Source: Isoetes taiwanensis (taxonomy: Eukaryota > Streptophyta > Lycopodiopsida > Isoetales > Isoetaceae). From it: DNA of 64,000 nucleotides. Below the pieces are notes generated by a model. It worked only from the letters and a program-made list of their open reading frames with translations, was not told the DNA's origin and made no database searches. The DNA is taken from the NCBI GenBank assembly GCA_021234155.1, contig JAJEKV010000011.1, forward strand, positions 1,552,001 through 1,616,000, in the 5' to 3' direction. Shown here piece after piece: positions 43,841-55,669 of the stretch. The position numbers and the translations under genes are program-made. The stretch's first letter is position 1; every line of letters starts with the position of its first letter.

Positions 43841-44885
43841 TTTTTTTTTTTTTTTTTTTTTTGAAGAACGAAAGCCAAAAAGTTTATTAATTAGAGAAAA
43901 AGTACAAAATTTACATGTCTCATATAACTGTGTAAGCACAAAAATATGCCACAGGAGCACGAGCCTGGAACACAATGTACTTACTCCAGAATAGGAGACT
44001 AATAATAAGAATCAATTCGAAGATGCGTTCCATCAGTTCTGAGTCAAGGGGGAACACTCATAGGCTGTCAATATCTTTTTCTGGGCCACCGTAATAACAC
44101 TGTGTGCGGAAGAATAAATGCCTTGAAATATATGGTGTCTACGACGCTCCCATATTGACCATAGGAGCCAACCGGAACCAAGATGAAATGCTCTTTGTTT
44201 AGCTGAAGGCCATGCGTTGGGATAGGACGCCAAATTGATGCATCGGCAGTCCAATGTACTGTTAAACAATCCTTGTAGCCAGGACCACGATGGTTGAACC
44301 TCAGGACAATCAAAGAGACAATGCTCAAGAGTCTCAACGTTCGAAAGACAGAGCGGGGATACTGCAGATATACGAGGATCGTAGCGATGTCGAAAGGCAT
44401 TAACCCGCAGGCACCTGTGGAGAACCTGCCACCACAGTAAAGAGACTTTAGGGTGGAGCAACCTATCCCAAAGCCATCGCCATGTACGACACAAAGTGGG
44501 CTGTGGAGCCTGTAAGTGCCACCCATCTGGCAACTGGAGAGGTTGTGGAGCTAAAAGAAGGCAATATACTGAGCTGACAAATTGCTTGCCTTTGTGAATA
44601 TTTTCATGACAGTCCCATGGCACCCTTTCCGCAACACCAACTTGCACTAGAAGAGGCAAATTTTTTGCGACCTTCTCCCATAGAGATACGTCCCAACGAG
44701 AGAGCAGGAACTTTGCCTGAAACTCAGGCCAAGACAGTAGGCGACCTTCCTCATACCAGGCTTGAATAGAGACAACACCTGCAAGAACCCATCGTCTCTG
44801 TGTAAGGGGATGAACTGAGGCTGCCAATGGAGGTGCTAAGGGGTCTGGAGGCAGTGGTGCCCTCCACCATGGAGTGACACTGATA
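43841..44885 (-). mobile_element. 5'-truncated LINE (L1-type) with zinc-binding RT domain
   Basis: On the - strand a 264-codon frame (44827-44033) carries WRLWDRLLHPKVSLLWWQVL, then CLSNVETLEHCLFDCPEVQ and WLLWSIWERRRHHIF. This is the conserved C-terminal 'reverse transcriptase-like zinc-binding' domain of plant L1 elements. The element ends in a poly-A tail (poly-T at 43841-43862 on +) preceded by TTCTTCAA on the sense strand. Everything upstream of the C-terminal domain is missing, as is usual after incomplete reverse transcription. No target-site duplication was found. Confidence 0.85.
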
Positions 44886-44996
44886 TGCTCTACAATAATG
44901 TTTTATTCACAAACCTTTAGTAGCGAAATAAAATTGAATCAAATAAAAGCTTTTGACATTGATATGCTCTACAATAATGTTTTATTCACAAACCAT
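44882..44996 (+). repeat. Short tandem duplication beside the LINE
   Basis: GATATGCTCTACAATAATGT followed by TTTATTCACAAACC occurs at about 44882-44915 and again at about 44959-44994. The retroelement-like string GAAATAAAATTGAATCAAAT lies between them. The pair could be target-site duplications of a small insertion. Confidence 0.55.
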
Positions 44997-46062
44997 TGCA
45001 TGAACATCAATGTTATCTGCAGTAACAATTGGTGAGGTTCATAAAGAACCAGTGATACTTTCTCACGGGTTGCCTGCCTTTGGTTTAATAAGTAAAGAGA
45101 ATCAGCTAGTTTGGTGATGTGGAGTAGGTTTCCTGTAACGGTCGGTGAAGCAAGATCAAGTGTAGAGGTTTTGAAGCAAGCTTGCTCTGTTAGCATTCCA
45201 CTGTTACTTCAGCTACAGCTATTCCTCTTTCACAATGAAACCATTATTTATCAATCCATGTGATTTTGGATGCTCCATCTCTAGCTTAAAGGTAATGCAT
45301 GATTCACTTTCTCGTTCGATTAAAATTCCAAACCTAAAATATAAATGCATTCTTGTGGCCACTGTTTGACTAATCTGCATGATTCAGAAAAGGGTGTGGA
45401 ATAATCCACATGTTGTGTGCATAAGAATCCGTTTGTTGATTGAAGCTAAAGGCTGGCTGATATGAACATTCCGAGAGGCCATGAATATCCAAGAGTTGAA
45501 AGCAAACAGAGGGCCTAAACTCTAAACTCTTTTTGAATCTGCAGCAAATCTTAGAACAGATAAAGGGAAGGAGAGAAAGGCGAGCTTTGCAGCACTACAT
45601 TGTAGAACCAGGAAAACAATACCTTGTAAAAAAAAAACCGTTATGCTAATTGAAGAAACATTAAAAAATAAATACCTTTGTAATTGTGAGCAAAAAATCC
45701 ACATCGTGGTAGCAAAAATCCACTCCGGCAACAAGAATCCAAGAGGGCAAGTACACATGCGCATGCACACATGCACACACGCACATGCACTTGCACTTGC
45801 ACATGCACAGTACACATGCACTTGCATACACATGCACGTGCACATGCACATGCATACACATGCGCAGTGTTCATGTACAAACACATGCAGAGAAAGACAA
45901 CAGCCCTCGGATTGTTCCAACCAATGAAAATCAACGGCCCATAAAGGGTGCACTCTAGAAATACTATTTAGTACACCTCAACGAATACAGAAATGAAATC
46001 ATAGAAAAACCATGTGAAAAAACGTATAAAAATCTAAAAATAACCCCCTGTTATTATGCTAG

Positions 46063-46390
46063 ATATTCACACGGGGGGTGACTCCGGGCAACGAGAGCTG
46101 TTGGATAGGCATATTCACCCCTTATTCCTTAATCTAAACCGTACGTAAAGTTCCTCGTTTGTGGGGTATGCAAGTACAAAATTTGCTATACTGTATAACA
46201 AGATTCGCAAAATACTATAAGATTTCAAGCGGAATACTATATGGTGTTGATTTCATATGTGCAAAATACAATTATGAGGGCTCTCGCTGCCCTACGTCAC
46301 CCCTCGTGTGAATATGCACCCAAACCAAAGGGGGTTTAAGGGGGATTTTAATTTAAATGTGTTGGACCCAATGGTTGTGTTAATTAATGT
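46063..46390. mobile_element. MITE-related copy 2 (left arm shortened)
   Basis: It starts ATATTCACACGGGGGGTGAC and ends ..GTGTTGGACCCAATGGTTGT then GTTAATTAA. It shares the inner terminal repeat and GGGCAACGAGAGCTGTTGG core with the 436-bp MITE, but the outer ~60 bp of one arm are missing. The missing part is the same as in copy 3, so the two form a subfamily. Confidence 0.65.
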
Positions 46391-46509
46391 CAATGGTAGT
46401 TATGTGTTGGTTGTTAATGTCAATGGTTATTATGTGTTGGTTGTTATGTGTTCGGGGATTTAATTTTTATATGTTGGATGCCTCATAATTATATTTTGCA
46501 CGTAACTAG

Positions 46510-46650
46510 AATTCATTTGAGGCTTTCATCTGTAGCTTTTGAATTTGATCACAATAAAACAAATAGAACATAAGTAAAAATTACCATAAAGATAGAGCAG
46601 ATTGATCCCATTATTCTGAAAGTTATAAAGTTTGCAATACAAAGAAAACC
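46510..46650 (+). repeat. Dispersed block shared with 55670-55810
   Basis: AACTAGAATTCATTTGAG then CTTTTGAATTTnATCACAAT and ATCCCATTATTCTGAAAG match between the two places, each downstream of a MITE copy. The combined unit is probably one larger repeat that moved or was duplicated together. Confidence 0.65.
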
Positions 46651-47639
46651 ACCTGTTATTATGCTACATATTGTTACTTCCGCTACAGCTATTTCTCTTT
46701 CACAATGACACCATTGTTTATCAATCCATATGATTTTGGATGCTCCATCTCTAGCTTAAAGATAATGCATGATTCACCTTATGGTTCGATTAAAGTTCCA
46801 AACCTACAATATAAATGGATTCTTGTGGCCCTTTGTTTGACCGATCTGGACATGGAAAAAGGGCGGGAATAATCCGCTGTTGTGTGCATAAGAATCCGTT
46901 TGTTGATTGAAGCTAAAGGTCGATTGCTATGAACAATTCGGCAGCACGGGGAATATCCAAGAGTTGGAAGCAAAACGTAGGGCCTAAACTCTAAACTCTT
47001 TTTGAATCTGCAAAGAAATCTTAGGAAGGAAACAAAAGGGGGTTTTGCAAAGACTACATTGTAGAATCAAGAAACCAATACCTTGTAAAAAAAATTATGC
47101 TAACTCAAGAAACATTAAAAAACAAAACAAATACCTTTGTAAGTGTGAGCAAAAATCCATCTCGTGGGTAGTAAAATCCACTCCCAAGAATAAGAATCCA
47201 AGAGGGCAAGTACACATGCATATGCACACATGCACACACATGCACATGCACTTGCACTTGCACTTGCACTTGCACATGCACATGCACATGCACATGCACA
47301 ATACACATGCACATGCATATGCACAATACACATGAACATGCATATACATGCACATGCACATGCACATGCACACACATGCACATGCACATGCATGTGCACA
47401 TGCACATGCATACACATGCGCAGTGTTCATGCACAAACACATGCAGAGAAAGACAACAACCCTCGGATTGTTCCAACCAACAAAAATCAATGGCCCATAA
47501 AGGGTGCACTCTAGAAATACTATTTAGTACACCTCAACGAATACAACAACGAAATCATAGAAAAACCATGTGAAAAAGCGTATAAAAATCTAAAAGTAAC
47601 CCCCTGTTATTGTGCTACATATTATAATTGGTGTTTTGA

Positions 47640-48807
47640 CAGAACATGAAATGCCTCATTTCTGTAAGGGTGATGCAGATCATAACGAACATCAAGTTCT
47701 ACTATTCATAAAAGTATGTACCTAAATTAAAAGTTTTTCTGGCTGCAACTGGTTTTGTTTATCTTTATGTTATCTCTGTGCAAGGCATTTGTTTTCTGCA
47801 TTTCCTCAGAACATAAGTGGAGAGCCATCTCAATCTGAAATTTCAACTTTCATCTCTACTTCAAGCCGTTCCGCATTGTTGTGTGTTTGGACATTAGATA
47901 TTTAATGGCAGTCTGCCATCTCATTTGACCAGTATACATCAATCTTAAAGTTCTTCCATTCTCAGAAGACATTTTTGTGCTGTACGCAGCACTTTTCGCG
48001 CATCATCCAAAGGCTTTGGCATATATAAGTATACATCCTTTCATATCATAATAGTCTTTCGCTTTCTATGGTCAACGGGGAATGTACAGATAGGAACATT
48101 AATCATGATATGCTGGTGCAGAGATCATGCCCTTCAATATTTCATGCAACATAGTTTGGGTAATCGATAGCAGCAGTGTAGCCATAAGTTTTTTAAAATG
48201 GATTCTCAAGCAGGATCATAGCTTTCTGATTTGGCACTTAATTTTCAGATCCTCGCACGAGCCATCGTTTTCCTGTACAGAGCTAATATTAGCTGTGTCT
48301 TTTTTTCTATCTTACTAGTCCACTCAATCCTTTCAATCAAGCAATGGGGAAGTCTCCGGCATGCAATAGAGAAATGTTGTGGGGTGGATTTACTCGAGAT
48401 ATTACAAAGGCACTTTTTCAGCTTAATGGTAAGACAAATTGATCTGCTGATATTTGTATTACAACCAACTTGTTTTATGGTTGATTTAGTTTTGATTGCA
48501 TAATTATGCAGATCATCTTGACAAGCTTATTGGATTCCAAGGAAAGCCAGATGATAAGACAAATCAGATCGTATCTGAGCTCCATGTTCTATGTGGGGTT
48601 TAAAAATAGAACATGTGCCTTCCTGATATCTGCATAAATTTGTTTTGTCTTAGAAGGATGTTGAAGATACTAATCCTTTTGCTTGCCTCGTGTTCGTTCT
48701 TGTCATTTTGATATAACATGGCCGCAGTCTTAAAATTGAATTGAATTTTATCGGGACTATATTGATTTGTAATGTTATGTACTGACCTGTGAGACTTGAT
48801 TGATCAG
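47640..48807 (+). pseudogene. Region upstream of the aspartate kinase exons, with decayed exon-like pieces
   Basis: Two pieces hint at earlier aspartate kinase exons. A frame at 48145-48210 (NIVWVIDSSSVAISF) loosely matches the first ACT segment of plant enzymes (VDVVATSEVSISL). A block after TTATGCAG at 48512 starts HLDKLIGFQ, resembling the LDNVIEELEK region, but runs into a stop. No kinase catalytic exon (KFGGSS motif) is recognisable, so the upstream gene is missing or decayed. Confidence 0.3.
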
Positions 48808-49109
48808 GTTTTCAATGTATTTGAGGCATGTGGTGTCAATGTTCAAATGATTTCTCAAGGTGCTTCAAAAGTAAGTCACTTTGTGTTCTAACATCTATTG
48901 CACCACAGTAAATGTCATTTTTCTGGTTGCATGTTTGTTGTACATGTCACACATCTAATTCCTAGCAATTATTAATGCAGGTAAATATCTTATTTGTTGT
49001 CAATGATAATGAGGCAAAACGTGTTGTAGAACCCTTGCATGCAGCCTTCTTTGGGAAGGGCTCCACCATTAAGGTGAATGATGAAAAGGTATCAACAAGA
49101 GTTATCTGA
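48808..49109 (+). CDS. Aspartate kinase, two C-terminal (ACT domain) exons
   Basis: Exon 1 (48808-48870, after TGATCAG, donor AAA|GTAAGT) encodes 21 residues, VFNVFEACGVNVQMISQGAS plus K. Exon 2 (48981-49109, after TTAATGCAG) encodes VNILFVVNDNEAKRVVEPLH then AAFFGKGSTIK and stops at 49107-49109. The motif VNVQMISQGASKVN is a signature of the C-terminal regulatory ACT domain of plant monofunctional aspartate kinase, the lysine-inhibited first enzyme of aspartate-family amino-acid synthesis in plastids. Splice sites and frame are intact across this intron. Upstream catalytic exons are not found in the window, so this is a gene fragment, a pseudogene 3' end, or the end of a gene with very long introns. 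Confidence 0.75.
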
Positions 49110-52100
49110 TCTGCAGTCTACAAATAAAGTGCAGCCTATTTATTTAATCTATTCTTCTATACTTGGGACCTCTACATTGAGATTACCATATGTAAAATTG
49201 GTACAAAAAAGAGAGGGGTTTCCTAGATCTTTGGTGATGTTTTGCTTCGCCTTCGACTCCACTAAAGAAAAGAAGGAATAGATGCACTTTCCAAGGTGGA
49301 TTAACCTTATGCATATTGTAATATTGTACATCCTCGATTTAGTTGAAGAAAAGAAATGACACCTTATTTAATACAAGCCAACTAGTTGAATCACATAGGA
49401 TCCCATGTTTAACTATATGTTCGTGTATATGCATAAGAGCTATTTTTTGCCACTAAAGATATTGTTAGATCCTTCTATTAAGAAGATAACCACCAAAGTA
49501 AAATTGGGCACTGCAAATTTAAGCATATGAATAGAACTTACTGAATTTGGCATGAATATTGGCCTTAGGCAGTGGCAATAAAATTGGACAAAAATTAGCA
49601 AAAGTAAATGACAATTTGTTCAGAATTATATGATCAGCCACTCATGTAATGAGTTTTAATATCTAACCACTAGCGTCTTTTTACTTTAAGCTGGTTTTTA
49701 GAGGTTAACATTTACCTCAAGCAATAGAAATAACACTTGAGGCCAGCGGAGGTTGGACTTCAACTGGTTCATAACATAGTAAAAATCGTGATGTAAACAA
49801 TAACAAGAATAAACCATCTCCCACAAAGTTGCTGGCATGACAAAAGGTACAAAGTCGAAAAGGGATTATATAATTTAGCACAATCAATCGTAAATCTACG
49901 GATAGGGGCTATATAGTATGTTAGTTCGAAAAACCGTATGGTATGGGTTTTTCTACTCCAGAAAGCCGTATACAGGGGTTTTTCTATGACCTCTCGATCG
50001 CACATGCCATCTGTCCATATATAGAGGTGCACCCCTCGGGGTCAGAAGATTGAACATTCTATTATTTCTTATAAATTATTTTTTTTCTGAATATTTTTCT
50101 CTCTTTCCTTTAATTTGTGACTCGCTAATTTATGTTCTTTCTTGCAATTGATGCTCCAGTGCATGTTTTGATGCAATCCATGTGCAGCACATTGATCGCT
50201 TTATCCAGCAAATATCTGGATCAAAATTTTAACGAGCGTTTGAACCTAACCATGTAAGGTATCTCAAGATCTTAAGGTACGTTTAAAGTACATCCTATAT
50301 ATTTGCAGATTTTTAGAGATAACAGTTGGCACATGTTATCGCATCTGTTAAAATACTTTGTTTCGCTTCCATGGAACGATTTCACATAAAGCCCTCTGTT
50401 ATTAACAGTAATCATTCAGGTCATTGCTTACAATTTGATATCAAACTCTCTATATTGTGCTTCTATTATGCTCCAGACTTACAATACACCATGTGGCTTA
50501 TTTCTTGAGAATATAAATCACTAATCAACTTATTTTATTCGTCTAAGGAATCTCAGTAATATTCACCTCAATTTCAGGGATGTTCATTGTATTACAGGAG
50601 ATTGTGTAATTTATAAAATGCTGAAAATCAGGCCTTGGCAGCTAATGGTCAGAAGCTCCATTAAGATTGAAGTGTCCCTGCATCCGAACTTTTTGTGCTT
50701 ACAACATTTTGTTCAATTCTTATGCAACTAGAAAATCATTGCAGGAAACGGTCTGCAAATTCTCTGGTATTTCTCAACTTCCCCCACTATTTGATTGTTC
50801 AAACAAGCTGGACTTTTATTGGAATTCACTACCAACTTGAGTATAGAAGTTTTATGATTGAGCAATTTGTGGACTTAACATTTACTTATTGTGGATAGCA
50901 AGGACACAATCATGGTGTCATTTTTGATAGGCAAGTAACTTACATGAGAAGTACAAATCTTTCTCTCCTGCAGCTGTACCAAGAAGATATAGACAACTCT
51001 ATACGAAATTTCAGTCTCATGGATGCTATTTTTTTCCCTAGATCAAGGATCAGGATAGTTAGTGGTAGTTTGTAAAGGAACGGAACAACAATTTGCAAAC
51101 TTGGCAAATAAGAAGTTTGAGAAGTTGGGTTATGAGTTCAAAAGAATACAGAAATGTGGAATAGAGAGTATCGTTTCATGGAAATAGGGGATAATGTTGT
51201 AAACTATATCAGGAACATGTTCAGGCAGCAGATAGGCAATCTAAGATTTCTCAGAAGACATGTACTTTCTATATCGATTTGAAGCTAAAGTGGTCAACTG
51301 TAAGTTGTCTTCCCTGGGCTTAGATTTTTTTCACACATTGAGTTTACTACAAGGAAACTTTCAATGACACCATAGTTAGATTGCACTAGATTATGTTATC
51401 AGTTCGTCATCTTAAATTTTTGTGATCAGGGAGATGAATACCAAGACAATTTTTGGACCCCGTTATAATCTCCATATGGTTGCTTGCAACAAATTTACAT
51501 GGAAAGAACTTTTCAAAGTAAGATGTTTTACATTATGTACAAAAAAATTCTCTCTCTTAGCACCAAATTAGGCACTCGTTCGATGTAGATGACATGCTTG
51601 TTGCCAAGCTCATATATGAGCTCAAGCAGTTTCTTAGGTTCCATCTTTTGTTTTGATAAGAGATGCTAGGATAAGCTGGCCAAAGTAAACTTATCCTTTA
51701 TTTCTTCTTAAAACTAGGGTTGAAAGAGCTGCCTATGCCACCTTTATGATGTGTTCATATAATTGTGCAAAAAAGAGTTACTTTCATTTTGCTTTCTCTT
51801 GGCTGTTGCTATTGGATATTTATTTATAGCAATGGCAGAGCATGCGGTATGTGGAAAAGATCATTTGCCAGTGCCAAAGATAAAGAATCATAGAGTTATG
51901 GATCTTGGTCATTTGTATTTTCTTACAAAAGTATCTTAGTATCGTACATTATTGTGAAAATATTCTTAGTATAGATAACTTAAGCTTATAAACTTGTTTC
52001 TTGCACTCCTCGTTCTTAACCACGTTGCATAACCATATGACCAGATAAAATGCTTTTCCATTTTATATTGGCTCTCACTTCAATGTTAAGGCATCTTTGC

Positions 52101-52300
52101 TTTTGCATTTCTTAAAATTTTTCACACAATTTTTAATGTCTTTTAAAGTATTGGAACATTTGCTGAACATTCTTAATTCCATGACGTTTTTAACTGTGCA
52201 ATGTAAGGCTTTTAACCAATTTAACTACATTAGCAAACGAAGGGATTAGAATGTCTAATATTACACGTATGTTTATTATTGCTTGACATCTTACACATCT
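49110..52300. other. No supported gene
   Basis: AT-rich sequence with scattered short frames. A stretch near 51575-51640 reads DVDDMLVAKLIYELKQFL, faintly like a Ty1/copia RT box, but the support is too thin to call. Nothing else is recognised. Confidence 0.4.
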
Positions 52301-52320
52301 TGAACTATACCCAGAACCTT

Positions 52321-52525
52321 CTCAATGTTCAACCTTGACCCAGTTATGTATATCTTGGTCCAATATGATGTTTGCAAACACATTATGATCAATTTAGGAA
52401 CACCATCAATCCCAGATCTCAATGTTCAACCTTGACCAGTTATGTATATCTTGGGCCAATATGATGTTTGCAAGCACATTACGATCAATCCAAGAACACC
52501 ATCAATCCAAGAAAGTATGTGTGCA
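52321..52525 (+). repeat. About 100-bp tandem duplication
   Basis: TCAATGTTCAACCTTGACC to AACACCATCAATCC occurs twice, at about 52321-52420 and 52421-52520, with few differences, including CAAACACATTATGATC for CAAGCACATTACGATC. Confidence 0.85.
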
Positions 52526-52529
52526 CAAG

Positions 52530-53430
52530 CACCTATTTTCCACCTTCGTTTCCACCGCATACCCATTACCATCACATGTGCCAATATCAAATTTTCCACT
52601 ACACTCCAATTACATTTGTGTCGACTAAACATTAGATCTGCTATCTCCTATGAATCACAAGCACCAATTGAAAAACCCTTTATGCTCGGCACTCCATTAC
52701 ATCTACGAACACAATTAAACTTATAACTCTTTATTCTACCTACAAACTTTATTATGTCTACTCAGTCCACACGTCCACTAATAATGCCCGACATTCTTTC
52801 TAAACGTTAAAATTGTCTATCAATCAATCTTTTTAATTTGGGATTTTCCGGTCTGACTAAAAATATTTTTGGAATTGTTTTTAAGTTGATTTCCTAAGAT
52901 TATGAGGGTGTTTGTCTGCCGGCAAATTTTCCCGATTCTCCAAAAATCAAGAACTTTTTTTATTGGTATGATTTTGTGCGTTTTGTTTATTCGAGCCAGT
53001 CCATCTTCTTTTGGCAATCTTTGGCTCCGTTCCAAGTGTCCAGAGTGTGATCTTACAGCAGGCAAAATGCACTTTGCGTATAGTCCAAAGCTTATGCAGA
53101 GTAGAGGAGGTTGTTGCACCACAGCTTGAATCGATGACATGGAGATGGCCGCACGCCCCGTGTGATAACGGACTTTTCATATGCACAGCTACGACACCAG
53201 GAGCTGGATTCTTTAGAAAGATGGGTGCATGAAGTTCGGCTGCAGGTGAATAGATTCGATGAGAGCATTTAAGGCTTCTTCTTTGAAGAATTAGATGTCT
53301 TTCTTTGGTTTCGATTTTGTTGTATGCCAGGGTTTTTCCAATACATATCCATGATGGTAAATACGCCTGAAACAATTTATATTTTTGCTTTTGCCATGCT
53401 TTGTGCAGAACTGATAGCATTAATTTATGT
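52530..53430. other. No recognised gene
   Basis: Overlapping frames exist on both strands at 52947-53420 (on +: VVAPQLESMTWRWPHAPCDN). Neither strand shows a family motif, so no coding call is made. Confidence 0.35.
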
Positions 53431-53434
53431 GTAG

Positions 53435-53560
53435 CAATTTACGACTGCGAGTTACATGTCCAGTGCTACTTGGTATGGTGTGCTCTCTTATGTTGGGTCT
53501 GATGCCCCATGTTCTGATGTGCCCTCTTCTTCTGGTGAACAGGAAAAGCTGCCAACTTGA
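53435..53560 (+). CDS. Possible terminal exon of an unknown gene
   Basis: After the acceptor TTATGTGTAG the frame reads QFTTASYMSSATWYGVLSYV, then GSDAPCSDVPSSSGEQEKLP and T, ending at TGA (53558-53560). It looks like the Ser-rich C-terminus of a protein. No family is recognised, and it may be unrelated to the downstream PLP-enzyme fragment. Confidence 0.3.
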   Translation, partial: QFTTASYMSSATWYGVLSYVGSDAPCSDVPSSSGEQEKLPT

Positions 53561-53899
53561 GGTAGGTTCTGGATCTTTTTAACAACTCTTTTGCTTCATC
53601 TTTTACTGTTGCATCTACTGTCATAGGGCACTAATTGCAGTTGCAGGTTCCTTTTGGTCCTCTTATCTTAGATTTTGTTCTTGCATAACAACAACTTATG
53701 TGTTAAGTAATAACAACACTTCTGTTTCTGTCATATTAAATGTTGCACATTGGATCAAATTGCAAGATGAATCCCATGCCTTCTGTACAACTTCCAGCAT
53801 GGTTGCATTTCTAAGCCTTCCTATAATTTAAAAGATACTTTATATGTGCACATTTTTTATAGACCTTGATGGTGTGAAGTAGGGAAAAATAATGGGATC

Positions 53900-54216
53900 A
53901 ACGTGTCACGGTTAGCAGCTGCTTATGAGTGTAATATTATGTTGGCATTCTAGACGATGTGGCCATACAAGAAGTAAGCTATCCTAATCATCTTGCTTGG
54001 AATCAATGTGTTACTCTAGCTGCTGCTTATGAGTGTAAGTTCCATGTTCATTCTAGACGATGCAACCATAGAGAAGGTAAGTTTCTTGCTATTCTCTGTA
54101 AATAATTGCACTTATAATCAAATAAACTTCTATGCAGGGACAAATGTTTGAAGGCTCTTGGTGCTGAAGTTGAAAGGGTACGTCCCATACACAAAGCTCA
54201 ATTTGGCGATGATCAG
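53900..54216 (+). pseudogene. PLP-dependent cysteine synthase/CBS-like enzyme fragment with a duplicated exon
   Basis: Two similar exon-like blocks (about 53903-53972 and 54004-54076) each encode LAAAYEC then, after a small frame slip, ILDDVAIQE or ILDDATIEK, with donors GAA|GTAAGC and AAG|GTAAGT. A third block (54138-54216, acceptor TATGCAG) reads CLKALGAEVERVRP. The series 'A..YGC...V IPDD.AIEK ..LEALGA.VERVRP' is characteristic of the fold-type II PLP enzymes (cysteine synthase / cystathionine beta-synthase-like), most like the plant At1g55880-type branch. The frame slips and the repeated exon indicate a pseudogene or exon debris. The lysine that binds PLP lies in earlier, absent exons. 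Confidence 0.5.
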
Positions 54217-54239
54217 GTTTCTGAAATTTTTACTAGGAC

Positions 54240-54293
54240 GCTGCCTTGTGGCGTGACGTTAAAATCTCTTCTTCTTCTTCTTCTTCTTCTTTC
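54240..54293 (+). mobile_element. 3' end of the tRNA-derived SINE family
   Basis: GCTGCCTTGTGGCGTGACGT then TAAAAT repeats the terminal motif of the SINE at 13717-13978 (one substitution in the first 20 bases). It is followed by a (CTT)n run instead of (CTAT)n(CT)n. The SINE head is absent, so the copy is strongly 5'-truncated. Confidence 0.65.
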
Positions 54294-54299
54294 TTCCTA

Positions 54300-55290
54300 C
54301 AAGGGATCATCTTTACAACCTCTGCATAGTGAATGATGCTGAAAGAAGGAATCTAATACTTCTTATGGATCCTTTGTCTTGCAGAAGTTTCCATGTTTTG
54401 CATTCCATGTTCTTGCAAAGATGTAGGCAATGTTTTTTGCGCAATGGTCGAATTCTTCTCGGGCTACTAATTTTTGAAGCAATCAAACACAATGTGGAGT
54501 TTGAGATTCTTTCTGCCGCCTTTGTAATTATATCCATCGATGTATTTCAAATTCCTACCCTATGCATTTGAATATGTCTTTATCTGTGTTCTTGGGTCAA
54601 ACTTTCCTGTGTTGTGCATGTCAAATGCCACCTTTTTAAATGGTGATCAATATTCACTTCTGTCTATTATAACTAATGTGTCTTTATGTAGGTACCAACC
54701 ACTCGGGACTTCTCAAGACTATTGCAGAAAGATTCATCCACATCCACATCCACCAAAGGATGTAGGTTAGTGTTTGCTACATGAATGCAGATCGTGTTTT
54801 ACCCTACCATACAAATTGTACATGATCCTGTCGACCAAACAGAAACTTTGGTCCTGTAACTAGATGAATTGTAATAAGAGGTCTGTGAATGAATAATTAA
54901 ATTAGAAAAGGAAGTCAACAAAATGCTTGGAAAGACATGGAGATTTGTGGATGAGGTTTGAGGTTTGCATAATTGGTAGCGGATGCATAATTGGTAGTGG
55001 TTTGCATAATTGGTTAGCGAATGCATAATTTGTATGTTATTTATTGTCGAGCATTCTATAGAACATGAGCTATCAATTAATATTTGAGCATTACTATGTT
55101 CTTTTTCTAAAAGTTTGTGAGTTTTTTGGCAGGAATATTCAAGTAAACAAAGATTGTACTGCATGCCTCAACAAAAGGTATTAAGTGTTCCTTTTTAACT
55201 ATTTGTATAGCTGCTGATAGAATTTTATAGAGAATGCCCCACTCCTGTGACCAAGTTGCATCGACAGTATCTTAACTCTGTGATATTCAG
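54300..55290. other. No supported gene; short tandem repeat
   Basis: TGCATAATTGGTAGyG-type 17-20-bp units occur four times at about 54962-55030. A possible exon after TTATGTAG at 54692 (YQPLGTSQDYCRKIH) is too short to support. Confidence 0.4.
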
Positions 55291-55292
55291 GT

Positions 55293-55640
55293 TATATTCA
55301 CACGGGGGGTGACTCCGGGCAACGAGAGCTGTTGGATAGGCATATTCACCCCTTATTCCTTAATCTACACCGTACCGTGTGAATATACACCGTACCGCCC
55401 TACGTTACCCCCCGTGTGAATATACACCCAAACCAAAGGGGATTTAAGGGGGATTTTAATTTAAATGTGTTGGACCCAATGGTTGTGTTAATTAATGTCA
55501 ATAGTAGTTATGTGTTGGTTGTTAATGTAATGGTTGTTATGTGTTGGGGGTTTTAATTTTTATATGTTGGATGTTAATGGTTTGTGTTGCAAAAAAAATT
55601 TTTTGGCCCCTTCGGGGCCTTAGGGACGTCCCCCCCGGTG
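55293..55640. mobile_element. MITE-related copy 3 with downstream shared tail
   Basis: It begins TATTCACACGGGGGGTGACT, as in copy 2, lacks much of the middle, and continues to GTGTTGGACCCAATGG and GTTAATTAATGTCAAT. TTTTTTGGCCCCTTCGGGGC follows near 55590-55615 and matches the sequence just outside copy 1. Short TTATGTGTTGGTTG repeats lie between. Confidence 0.65.
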
Positions 55641-55669
55641 TGACAAAAATTTTAGAATTCAAACTAGAA

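Larger units (their letters stand above)
45195..47640 (+). repeat. Segmental duplication (two ~0.9-kb copies) with (CACATG)n arrays
   Basis: Copy A (about 45195-46060) and copy B (about 46672-47635) share their order of blocks from CTACAGCTATT.CTCTTTCACA to ACCCCCTGTTAT. Each holds a hexamer-type array of CACATG/CACTTG (about 45757-45865 and 47212-47422). A MITE copy and a unique stretch lie between them. A third partial copy of the terminal block is at 60597-60745, so this is a dispersed family ending near CCCCCTGTTATTATGCTACA. Cys/Met/His repeat frames in the arrays are artefacts. Confidence 0.8.

Noticed and set aside
44068-44526. Second protein antisense/overlapping the LINE zinc-binding domain
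   Set aside because: It is a shifted frame of the same LINE coding strand and has no domain of its own.
45522-47573. Cys/Met/Val- and His/Thr-rich proteins
   Set aside because: They are translations of the (CACATG)n arrays and overlap one another in several frames.
51540-51650. Ty1/copia reverse transcriptase remnant (DVDDMLVA)
   Set aside because: One short motif with no supporting neighbouring RT or integrase motifs in any frame.
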